Shown here: piece after piece, positions 50,088 through 61,394 of the stretch | How positions within the stretch are numbered: the stretch's first letter is position 1 | How the letters are laid out: every line of letters begins with the position of its first letter | Source of the DNA: Chrysomallon squamiferum | Lineage: Eukaryota; Mollusca; Gastropoda; Neomphalida; Peltospiridae | Direction: 5' to 3' | DNA: 64,000 nucleotides | NCBI GenBank assembly: GCA_012295275.1 | Contig: CM022671.1 | Coordinates: 21,467,822-21,531,821 of the forward strand | Notes under the pieces: generated by a model | What the model was told of the DNA's origin: nothing | What the model saw: only the letters and a program-made list of their open reading frames with translations | Database searches by the model: none | Translations under genes and position numbers: made by a program

Positions 50088-53000
50088 TTAGACAGTTTTG
50101 GGGTGTTTGGATATAAACTTGATGCCATTATTTTACAGGCAGCTATTGAGTTCTGTATGAACTTCAACACTAAATCCAACAGAAAGAAATTAGTGAGATC
50201 CTTATTCACTGTTCACAGAACAAGGTAAATTTATTCTGTATCATATCCTTTGCACTCTGTATATCATTTTTTCCAAAGATTCTTTTCAACTTTTATATTC
50301 CAACAAGAAGAAAGCAAAACAATAATTAAAAGATATTTTATATGTTAATGCCTTATACATCACAGAATTATGTAATGTTTAAAGCTTATGTGTGTATATA
50401 TATATATCTTTTATGGAAAGGTTTAGCTGAAAAAATATATTACTGCTAATATAAAAGGATGGTTTTATATTTCCTTGGTTATCACAGATTATGTTTTGTA
50501 AATTTGAGCTTAATAATACAAATTATTAAGTAAAGAGAATTAATAAATGAATAAATAAATATTATATCGTACAGTCATTAGAAGCAGAATTAATTTCTTT
50601 ATACAGTTTGTATAATATTAATTTTTATTTCAGATGTGACTTTTTGCCATTTTAACGATTTTAGCAAGCTTGTAGCAATTTTGTAGCAAGTGTTTTTATT
50701 TGTAATTTTTCACATTTCAGATACGACCTACTACCATTTTATGCCAGGCTTGTAGCCATTTTGTATCCATGCATGCCTGATGTTGCCAATGATTTGTTGC
50801 AGTATCTCAAAGGTGACTTCAGATGGCATGTAAGTCTTTGCAAGAGTTTGCTAAAATCATGTTTTGAAATATCAGCATTATTATGTGAATTTTTAAATAT
50901 GCTTTGATAGGCTTCTGATTGTGAAAAAAGATAATGTTGAAATATATGTGTTGATACTTGACAGAATTAAGACTTGATAATGTGTGAAGCAAATAATAAA
51001 ATTTGTTAAAAATAGTCAGTAAAATTGGTTAAATTCAATAAAAATTAGATATGAAAATGATGCTTTATTAATTATGATTTCAGGTATGATAAATATGTAT
51101 TTTAATTTTAATATCAGAAGATTTTAATTCTGAATAATTTAACTGACGATTATTTATTTATTTTTTATTTTTTATCTTTTTTCAGATGAGAAAGAAAGAT
51201 CAAATCAACATTGAGTCTAAACTGAAGACTGTTAGATTCATTGGTTAGTATTGTAAAATTTCATTCAAATAATAAATGAAATTTATTTATATAATAAAAA
51301 AAAAAAATTTTTTTAATTAAACTAAAATATTTTTGCTTTTTGGAAATTAATAAAATGCTTGAAGAAAAATCCTTTTTTTTTTAAATTTTTTGTTGTTGTT
51401 TTTGACTATAAGAGAAAAAAAAATGAATTGTCTTCTGATGAACTGACATTTTTTATGATAATTGTGAAGTAATTTAGTATAATTCATAGTATAATTTATA
51501 CAGTATTTCAAATCTTTCAGGTGAACTTGTTAAATTCAAGATGTGTCCTAAATCAGAGGCTCTTCATTGCATAAAAGTGAGTGTTTTATTTAATAGTAAC
51601 AATTTTTCTTTAAAATCACTTTTATAGCCTGCTTTCTTTCTTTCTTTCTTTCCTTCTTTCTTTCTTTCTTTCCTTCTTTCTTTCATTCTTTCTTTCTTTC
51701 TTTATTTGTTTATTTATTTATTTATTCTCCTCCAACATTTAATTTAAAAACAGTTTGATTTTGTTTTTTGATATCCATTGAGATTCAAAAATTCATTTAG
51801 TAACACACTCTTACTTATGTTGTTGTTGATGTTATTGTTGTTTGTTTTGTTTGTTTGTTTTGGGTTTTGTTTTTGCAAAGACAGATATTAAGTCAAATAT
51901 GTTTACTTTCAGATGTTAATGTTTGATTTTTCTCATCACAACATTGAAATGGCATGTGCACTTCTAGAAACGTGCGGCCGTTTTCTGTACAGATCATCAG
52001 ACTCACATCACAGAACTAAAGTCTACCTTGTAAGAAACTGTATTTAACAAGACATTCCTTTACATTACATGCTTAGAAACCATTTGTTTTTATCAGTCCA
52101 ATATACAGAATCTAAACAATATGTATTGACATCGAGTGTCACACTTAGTTATAATAGTGTTGTCGTGCTCAGATTTCCTTAATGAATCCATTAAAGGTTA
52201 TAACACATGGTTTCCTGCACATAAAAGAACATTTGCTGCTAAAGACTAGCCCTTCGCTTAATTGTAATAGCAGGTTTCCGCAATAGCAATCAACATTATG
52301 TGAAATTTGTATAATCCCTGACAAACATTAATATCAAAATGTGTTAAAGTGTGATTCATTCATTTATTTGTGTTTTCAGGAAGTCATGATGCGCAAAAAG
52401 GTGGCTCTTCATCTAGGCACACGATACACAACAATGATAGAAAATGCATATTTCTACAGCAACCCACCAGATGTCCAGGATATAAAGAGAAAAGTGAGAC
52501 CTCCAATCCATGAATACATCAGAAAACTGTTGTATAAAGACTTGTCTAAAGTGACAACTGAAAAGGTTGGTGTTACATTAACCTAAAATTTCTTAGGTTT
52601 CATTAATTAAGCTCTTTCTGCTTTAAAAAAGAAAGAAAGAAATAATAATAACTGCAAAACTGGAGATAGATAAAAATGTACATGTTGTAATTTTGTTATT
52701 TATAAAATGTTTTTGTTTGGAATTCTGTTTTATTGTTGAATTACTAATAAAATGATTTTTGTATTCACGATAAATAAATATTTAAAATTGTTTCATTAAG
52801 TGGATTTTTTAGAGGGAGGAAAATATGTAAAAAAAGATAAAAATTTAAATTTAAATATTGCATTGTAACTAAAGAAAAGTGAAAAAAATGTCTAATTTTA
52901 TTAATAAATATTTAAAACAGTTACAAATTCTCTCATTTAAGGTTCTGCGACAGATGAGAAAGTTAGATTGGGACAATATTGATGTAAGTATATTTTATTT

Positions 53001-54453
53001 TACTCAAAATACAGCTCACGAAAAATAAACATAAAACAGAATTAGTTGGGCTAGGACTGTTGTAGAAATTAAGTGTAGACCAGCATTCTGGTATTATAAA
53101 CAATGTTCAGAAATTAATTTAATAATCTTTCAGAGGTTAGGAGCAGCCTTATTTATCATATTTAAACTTTAAACCTAATGGCATCACACAGATAAAAAGA
53201 TAAACTCACCTGAAATAAAAGTTCCATCTTGGCACATATAATCTATAAAAAATGTATTTACTATATTTACTTCTATTTTTTTTTCAGATTGCCTTCTACA
53301 CAACAAAATGTCTGACTGCTGTTTGGAACATACGCTATAATTCAGTTCACTGTGCTGCTAACCTGCTGGCTGGGCTGGCTCCATATCAGGTTAGTAGAAA
53401 GTTTGTTAATGTATATACATTTCTAGATACTTGAATAACCACAAATTTTGTCTTATAAAAGACATCTAAATATCCAAATCCTGAAACTTTTGCTGTTTTA
53501 TATTTACGTGATATCTAAAGTTCTGAAAATTTTGTTTTATGCTCACTAGATATTATCAATTCTGAAAATTTTATTTTCTACTTACTAGATACCTAGAGTG
53601 AGTTCTAAAAATTTCATTTTACTAAATATCTGAAGAGCCAGGCATTTTATTATTTTAACAGTAATTGGATTTCTGAAATGGTCTTACTGAAGATTCTGAC
53701 CAGAATATAAGAAAATATAATCGTAAACATTGATAAATTAGTCTATAGAAGATTAATAAGAAATAGTTAATTTAAAAACATTTTAATTTTTTCAGATTTA
53801 AAAATGTTTTTAAATATCTTTTTTTGTAAAGGAACATGTTGCAATTCAAGTGGTGGATGGAGTGTTGGAAGATATTCGACTTGGCATGGAGGTATTGTTA
53901 TTATTTTTCTTATTAAGCCTACTTCAAAAGAAGCAGTGAAGTTAAATTAATTAACGCTGAATTTATTTTTAGTTATCTTTAACAATTAATTTTCACTGAA
54001 ATTGAACAAAGCATTTGTTGTTTCTTAAATTTAAGATTTTATTTTATTATTTATGTTATATTTATTTTTTTAAATATTTTTTTTAATGTTTTTTTGCAGG
54101 TAAATCATCCAAAGTTCAACCAGCGGAGAGTTAGCTGTGTCAAGTATTTGGGTGAACTTTACAATTACAGGATGGTCGAATCTTCTGTCATCTTCAAATC
54201 TCTGTATTCTTTTATTACCTTTGGGGTTACCACAGATGGTGAGTGACATGTTATTATTATTATTATTAATGTTATTATTGCTATTACTGTTATTATCATT
54301 ACAACTATGATTATTATTTTTATTATTATTATTATTAGTAGTAGTAGTAGTAGTAGTATTAGTATTAGTATTAGTATTGCTATTATTATTATTGCTATTG
54401 CTATTATTATCATTACAATTATGCTTATTATGATTATTATTATTATAATTATA

Positions 54454-54513
<60 letters not shown>

Positions 54514-56333
54514 ATTATTATATTATTATTACTACTACTACTACTACTGCTACTGCTACTACTACTACTATTATTATTATTATTGCTATTATTATTATAA
54601 TTTCATTACACATTGCAGATGCTTCTTCAGTTTTGGATCCACCAGAACATTTGTTTAGAATCCGGCTTGTTTGTGTTCTGTTAGAAACTTGTGGACAGTA
54701 CTTTGACAAAGGGTCTAGCAGGAAGAAACTGGATTGTTTTCTGGCCTATTTCCAGGTATTGTAAAACTCTTTTTCTACAAAATTTCATTCCAAATGTATG
54801 AAACAGAAATAATTGTGAGCAATTTATATTTATTCCAAATTTGGCTTTTCTTTAATAAATTAGAGATAATTATTTGCTATTTACATTTTGTCCCAATTTT
54901 TCTTTCATTAATAACTTGATGAAATGTAAATACAAAGTGCCTAATGGTAAAGTTTGGAAAGAAAATAAAAGGTTTTGAATAAAAGAGAATAATATTTAAA
55001 ATCACTTTACAGAGATACTATTGGACTAAGAAAATGAATCCAATATGGAATGAGTTTCGACCATTTCCACGTGACGTTGACAACCTGATGCAAGACACCC
55101 TGGAAGCTGTTCGACCAAAACTGCGCATTTGTCAGAGTTACGAAGAAGCCGTGCAGGCAGCAGAGGACATTGAGAAGGAATACAAGTCTAAAATAGGTAA
55201 ACATTAATAAAGTAAAGAAAGGGGTGGATTGAAACTCAGTGGTTAAAATGTAGGTCTGCAGTAAATGGAGGAGCAGAGTGTCATTTGGTGATTTCAGTAT
55301 AAGACTGAGACTTGAAGGATCAGTGTTATCAGTGATTAGTAATCCTCCAAGCAAGCTGTTTCATATTCAGACCAGTGTGCAAATGACTCTTTTGTCACAG
55401 GCTGTGAATTGTCCTGATAAAAAGTTTAAGTATGTTGTATTATATAATTGGAATAAAGTTACTATTTTACTAATATAGATAGTTTGTTTGACAATACATA
55501 TTATTCTAGTGCCAATTCAATTTTTTTAAAATATACATATTGTTAAAGGGAAGTATTCATACTGGTATGATTAATTGAAAATTATAAAAAAAATAATAAA
55601 AAAATTCATAATAATAATAATAAAAGATAAACTATCAGTTATAAATTATATAATTGTGAGTTTTTTATAATAATAAATTTTCTTTGCCAGCATCACTTCT
55701 GCCAGTGTTTGTGTCAGGTGATGAAAGCTCTGACATGGATGAGGATGGACTCGGTACAATACAAGAAGGGGAAGAAGACAGTAAGTTGTTGCTTTTTTGT
55801 TTTGTTTTGTTTGTTGTTTGACTTTTGTCCATTTTTAAAATTAAGTAAACGTGCTATTATTAAACACCTTTTGTATGACTTCTAAAAACTAATTTTCTAA
55901 ACTATTTTTATATTTTTACATGATTTATTATTCATACTTTTATTATTACGTTTTTAGACTGCATAAATACTAACAAACAGTACTGAGTTCAGCTGCATAG
56001 TGACAGTGTTGTTTTCCTTTGTTTATAGTGGATGAACTGAGTGAAGGTTTGTCGCAGGTTAACCTAGGGGAGGGGAGTGGTCCCAGTCTGGAAGAAAACA
56101 GTGGATGCAGTCACAGTCGAACTGGCAGTCAGAATGCAGAGGTATTTGTGGTTTTATATATATATATAAAATACAGAGACAAAATTTGTATTTAGAAAAA
56201 TTATACAGATAAAACCAAATAAAATTATGGGTTTAGAGAGCTGAAAATATTGTTATTTGGGCTTTAAACAAGAATGGCTGTTTACATTTGTTACTCCATT
56301 TTTAAATTATTTTTTAAAATTATTAATCTATTT

Positions 56334-56372
<39 letters not shown>

Positions 56373-59300
56373 TTTTTCATTATTATTATTATAATTTATA
56401 TGTAATATTTTTTTTTTTCTCTAAAAAATATATCTGCTGATTATAAATATTTTCTTCATCATATCTTAATTTGTTTCAGGGTGATGATGAAAATGATGAT
56501 GTTGATGATATGCTTGACTCGGCTGGAGAGGATGACATGGATGATCAGGTACAGTTGCTAACTGATACTTTTTTATTTCTTGTTTAAACTTTATTTTATT
56601 TTATCTTTTTTTTTTTATTTTATAAATATTTTATTTTATCTTATCTTATCTTATTTGTATAGTTGTTGATATTTAAAAAAATATATATATTTTATTTCAG
56701 GTTTCAATTTTTATTTTACTTTATTTTATTTATTCATTTATTTATTTATTTATTTTTAAAATTTTAAAATTATTTATTTATTTATTTATTTTAGTTTTTC
56801 TTTTCTTAATTTATTTATTTTATATCAAATGTTAAATGTTAAATGATAAAATAAATGAAATGTACAAAGTGAACTTCTGAAGACAATCATGGATTGGAGT
56901 AAACTGCACATTTAAAATTAAGCCAACCTTCTCTCTGACTGATGTGAAACCCTTCAACAAATGAAATGAATTTTATGAAACTTTGTACCTCAGTTTTACA
57001 AACTGCATCAAAAATATTTTTGTTTGTTTATTGTATGTTGTTATAGATTTACTTGGTGAATGAAACTGAACAGGAATTTGTTTTAAAGTTCATCACATTG
57101 TTATGATTTGCCAGTAGTTTTAATGCATAGTAATTTATGTTGAAGGTCACACTTTTAACTGGCGGTCCAAAGCGAGCCCAGTGTCAAGAAGACGATGATT
57201 TCATGGCAGCTTTTGACAAAATGATGTCAGAACATTTTCTGGTAAAACCATGTTATTCACTTTTAATAACAGTTCTGGGTAGGTAGAAAGAATTGTGAAA
57301 AAGTCATGAAAATGTAGATGATCTCCCAATATACATATATATTACCAGTATAAGATTGGTGGTAAATTTTATAATTTTATTTACATGACATTTTTGACAC
57401 GTACTTCATTAATTAGGTCCAAAAACTAATCTTGCTTTTCATATCTGTTTGTTGACTGTGGTCATTTCACACATAAAATATTTCACAATCCCCAAAATAT
57501 TATTTTTCTGTATATTCATTGGCTTCAGTATCAGTGATGTGATTAAAATTGGGAATATAATTTTCTTCTGTCATGTTACACAATGTAGTGTATTGATTAA
57601 AGTTTTTGGGGTATGTAAACTGTTTTAAGATGTAAATTAGGAAGAATAATTGTTTTACAACTGGTTTATGCTTATACCAGGCAAGAACTCAAGAATCACT
57701 GAAAGTACCTCCACTAGACATAGCTGTACCCATGCATCTCAAAGGCAAAAACAAAAAATCTGGCACAGGTGAGAATTACTCAGGTGTTTTTCATTTACAA
57801 AGAGGATTTTTGTGTTGGTTTACAAAAATATTATAGTAAAAAGTAAAACAAACTGTTAACTTTAAATAACTAAATAAAAATACAGTAAAACAATTTATTA
57901 ACATTAATACATTGATCTTACGTTCATGCTAAACAGTTAATAAAGAAAAGGAGTTTTTTGATTTTCAATTTGATCTTTTGAAAAAATTGATCATTTAAAA
58001 TATCAGGTAATAATTATAATTTAATTTTCGTTTTTTTTTTTATATTTCTATTAATGTAGGGACTAAAATATCATTTCAAATCGTTATGATTAGTCAGTAT
58101 TGTCTGAAATTGTTTACTGACTTCTGTAGAAAGTAAATGCTTGTTTTAATATTGACTTAAGTTTCACTACACAACTGTTAGATACAGTGTTGTTGATGCT
58201 GATGAGTTTGTGAATTTCAGTGCAGACTGTCCAGGAAGCTCACAGTGCTATCAACTTTACCTTGATGACAAGGAGAGGCAACAAACAGCAGGTGAGTGGT
58301 AATCCTAGTAAATTAATCCATTAGTATGTTGAAGTGTACATTTGGTGTTGCAGACTAAATGCCTAAAGATAGTTAAATACTTCTGTGTGATCAGTTCATT
58401 TCATCTTTAGTCCCCATCCTTTGTGACGGTAAAACAAAAATAAAACAGACGTTGTGAATTTCTCTCTTTCTGTTGGGATAATAATGTTTGATGCACAGAT
58501 AAAATGGTTGAGGATTTATATATATTTAAAAATAATGAAAAACGTAATTGTTTGAACAGGTCTCATTATAAATTTATTTTATATTTTAAAGATGAAGTTT
58601 TTATTTTTTAATTTTTTTTTTTTTGGGGTGGGCTTTTTTTAATTTTTGCATTTGTACATGAAATGCTCATATTTTACCTTTTATCAATTGCACTGGGCAT
58701 ATTATTTTATTAATCAGAGGGGAAAAATTCTGTACAATAAATATGTATCATTTTTCATTCCAGTTTACCAATCTAAATGTGCCGATATCTGCAGAATTTG
58801 CTGCAAAGTTCAAAGAACGTGAACAGGTAGATATTTTTTGTTTTCTTGTGAATGTTCTAATTCATGCATTGGTGTACCATATTATTTGTAATATGATTGT
58901 TTTTTTATTATTATTATATCTAAAATGGCACAATTGTTAATCTTCTGTTCTATCAGAGGATAAGCAGTTTCATATAAATAGACTTATGTATTATCTCTGT
59001 AAATATATTCATCTGTTTGTAACACATGTCTGTTCATTATATGATCCGTGTAAACACATTTTCTCTTCACCCATCTGTATCAGATGTCTGTTGATGAGTA
59101 TAGATCATCTTAATCATCATCATCATTGCTGCAGATCAGATATCTCTTCAGTTGTGTAGATTTATCTGTACAGAATTGTCCGTTCATATGTGTAGATCCA
59201 TTGTCTGTTTATCGCAGTAGATCAGTTGATTCTTCACTAGTGTCGGGGAATTGTCTCTGTGTCTGTGTAGATCATTCATCTGCATAGTTGTCTGTGTTGT

Positions 59301-60083
59301 TGTTGCGAAATGTTAGAGAAATGATTACTGGAAGTTTATGTTACAGGCAGAGAGGCTGGAGAAAGAAAAGATGAAGCAGGTTGTCCTAGGAATCCAGCAG
59401 AGACAGGAAGAAGAGGACTACCAGGGTAATATTATTGTCAAATTAAGTTAAAAAAATGAAAAAAAAAAATAAATTGATAAAATAAATATCTTTAAGGCTT
59501 TACAAAATGGACTTTGGCCATCTTTAGATTAACACAATGGCTAGTGTTTATGGCCAAACTTATTAGTAATATCTTAAGTGGGCAATGTTGGTTAGGTATA
59601 AACAACTGTAGGAAGACAAGGATATTGGACTGGATCTATATAAATATATATTTCTTGGCTGTCTCCATAAACAAATGTGTTAGAATGCAAAGGGTTTAAG
59701 TGAAAACTGGCAAGCAAGAAACAGGAGCTGACAGTAGGAATGACATTATTTAATATTTTTTACATTGATTGATGAAGTGAATTAAGCAAAAAAATAGAGG
59801 TGTTCTTTATACTGGCATAATATTCTTGAAAGAAAATACCATCTGCAAATGTAATGAAAAAAATTCAGTCTTCATATCTCTGAAGTGTGTGTGTGTGATC
59901 CTGTTAACAAAGATTTTGTTTATTTTTTTAAAAAATGATTTTTTATTTGTTTTGTTTTTCATTACAGAAATGTTAGCACAGTTGAATCGACCAATGCCTT
60001 TAAACACAAACAGAGAAAGGAAAGTACGGTATCAGCACCCAAAAGGGGCCCCTGATGCTGATTTGATCTTCGGCTCAAAATGA
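41537..60083 (+). CDS. UPF2: Regulator of nonsense transcripts 2 (UPF2)
   Basis: Thirty-eight GT-AG exons were traced: 41537-42033, 42449-42559, 42998-43238, 43725-43769, 44103-44187, 44539-44616, 45006-45086, 45507-45656, 46125-46342, 46685-46730, 47043-47174, 47540-47632, 47832-47933, 48346-48438, 48885-48963, 49088-49220, 49639-49733, 50139-50224, 50721-50829, 51186-51243, 51521-51576, 51913-52029, 52380-52565, 52942-52983, 53288-53389, 53832-53891, 54100-54238, 54619-54755, 55013-55196, 55691-55780, 56029-56141, 56480-56548, 57146-57241, 57681-57768, 58221-58291, 58764-58826, 59347-59425, 59968-60083. The sum is 4340 bases; discounting one extra base in each of exons 6 and 16 gives 1445 residues (human about 1272). 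Order: repetitive charged N terminus, Lys/Glu coiled coil, three MIF4G domains (about 300-590, 730-950, 960-1180), acidic stretch, C-terminal UPF1-binding region. Hallmarks are LDSSLKKNTAF, LPNCVNRDLIDK, RKLLYKDLSKVTTEK, LDPPEHLFRIRLVC and RYQHPKGAPDADLIF. UPF2 bridges UPF1 and UPF3 in nonsense-mediated decay. Confidence 0.96.
41786..41945 (+). repeat. Coding repeat in the UPF2 N terminus
   Basis: A roughly 10-residue unit of the type RTGDRDDGRR is repeated about six times (GDKDNGRR, GERDEGRR, GGRDEGRR, GDRDDGRR and others), matched by a roughly 30-base period in the DNA. It accounts for part of the extra N-terminal length relative to human UPF2. Confidence 0.85.
47406..47520. repeat. (ATT)n and (TTTTG)n repeats in UPF2 intron 11
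   Basis: An ATT-type repeat at about 47420-47482 is followed by about six TTTTG units ending 20 bases before the exon 12 acceptor. Confidence 0.93.
50040..50089. repeat. (ATT)n repeat in UPF2 intron 17
   Basis: About 16 ATT units, preceded by a run of about 22 T at 49982-50003. Confidence 0.93.
50625..50690 (+). pseudogene. Decayed partial copy of UPF2 exon 19 with its acceptor
   Basis: TATTTCAG followed by ATGTGACTTTTTGCCATTTT and then GCTTGTAGCAATTTTGTA matches the true exon 19 start (TTTCAG, ATACGACCTACTACCATTTT, GCTTGTAGCCATTTTGTA) 87 bases downstream, with a small insertion. In frame it would read RCDFLPF and stop, against RYDLLPFYARLVAI in the real exon. Confidence 0.75.
51633..51724. 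repeat. (TTTC)n and (TTTA)n repeat in UPF2 intron 21
   Basis: Imperfect CTTT repeat with scattered CCTT and ATTC units, passing into TTTA units. Confidence 0.92.
54246..54600. repeat. Long (ATT)n tract filling UPF2 intron 27
   Basis: The 380-base intron between 54238 and 54619 is almost wholly ATT-type repeat, with embedded TAG, TACTAC and TGC variants. Only a few bases at each end carry the splice signals. Confidence 0.95.
56330..56380. repeat. (TTTA)n repeat in UPF2 intron 31
   Basis: About 12 TTTA units followed by an ATT run. Similar TTTA and TTTTA stretches recur in the next intron (56590-56820). Confidence 0.9.
59025..59310. repeat. Degenerate irregular repeat in UPF2 intron 36
   Basis: TAGATC/GTAGAT-centred words recur at about 59101, 59155, 59192, 59217 and 59267, each near TGTCTGT or TTCAT words. 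Spacing varies (25-54 bases), so it is at best a decayed minisatellite. Confidence 0.4.
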
Positions 60084-60338
60084 ATTGAACTGTCTGCAGC
60101 TGGTATTTGTACTGAATTATAAGGTAATTTTAGGCTAATCCTGAGACTGCAGTTCTGTCAGTTGTATTGTCAATGTACATTTCAAATGTGAAACATTATT
60201 ATTTGATGACCATTATTTATTTTTTATTTATTTATTTTTTTCATTTATATGTATAATCTTATTTTTTCTGTAGACGGAAGTTTACATTTTATTATTATTT
60301 TTTTTTATTATCTTTTTTTTTAATGTCTTTTTTTTATA

Positions 60339-60398
<60 letters not shown>

Positions 60399-61394
60399 TA
60401 AAATTTTAATGAATTATATCACATGATAATTTTTTTTCTTTTTTAAATATTTCTAACAGTTTTTATGTTATTTATTATGTTTATTATTATTATTATTTCT
60501 TTATATATATTTTTTTTAAATTTTAATTTTAAAGCAAATAATGATTGGGCTTGATTTCATCATGAAAAGTTTAGCTATATTAATCATTAATAATCTTCTT
60601 TTTTTTTTCTTTTTAAAGCAATTTTTGTTTTTATCTAAAGAATGTTCAAATAGTTTTTTCATTTTATTTTTTCACAATTTAACTGCATTTTATATGTATT
60701 TTTAACCTTTCTGACTTTATTTTTAATTTTTTTTTTTTTTATAGAGAATGCTGAAAGGGCACATGTTAATGGTCAAATCAAAAGACCATTAAAGAAAAAA
60801 AAAATAACAAGAAAAGAGAAATCTGCTCTCCCGCACAGAAAAGAGAAAGGAAATCTCTAAATCTAATGACGAAGAATCACTTAAGGAAATAGTTTGTTTG
60901 ACTACTAACAATATATTATTATATAATGTGTGGCAGCGAATCTGCGGAATCTGAAGTTTCCTGCAAAAAAATTGATATAGCAAAAACGTGGAAGAAGATT
61001 GTTATTGATTTTGTTAAAGCAAATAAATGATCAGGTGAACTGAGGGCTATTTAGGTTTGTATGTCACCAAGTGCAAGAATAGTTCAGGTGAAATTGGACT
61101 TTTTTTTAAAATATATACATAAATCTTTTTTTTTTTGTTTTTTTTTTTTTTTTAAATTCTGATTTGCAGGACTTTAATTATCATCTTTCTGATTCACCAG
61201 AACTTCTATAAACTTGATTCACAGAAATCTTTTTCATTCTGATTTGCCGATTTAGCATTGTTGTTCGCTTTTTATATTATTTTGTTTATGTTTAAAAGAC
61301 ATATTTGATATTGGGTGCTTAGAGTGTAGAAGAATAATACGGTGGCTATTATTTGGGTTGATCTTCTTTTTTTTTTTTTAGACTTTGAAATAAA
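60084..61394 (+). other. UPF2 3' UTR region
   Basis: T-rich sequence with ATT-type repeats (about 60351-60393) and many U-rich runs. A plausible AATAAA lies at 61389-61394. A coding-like segment within it (60745-61027) is described separately among the findings. Confidence 0.45.
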
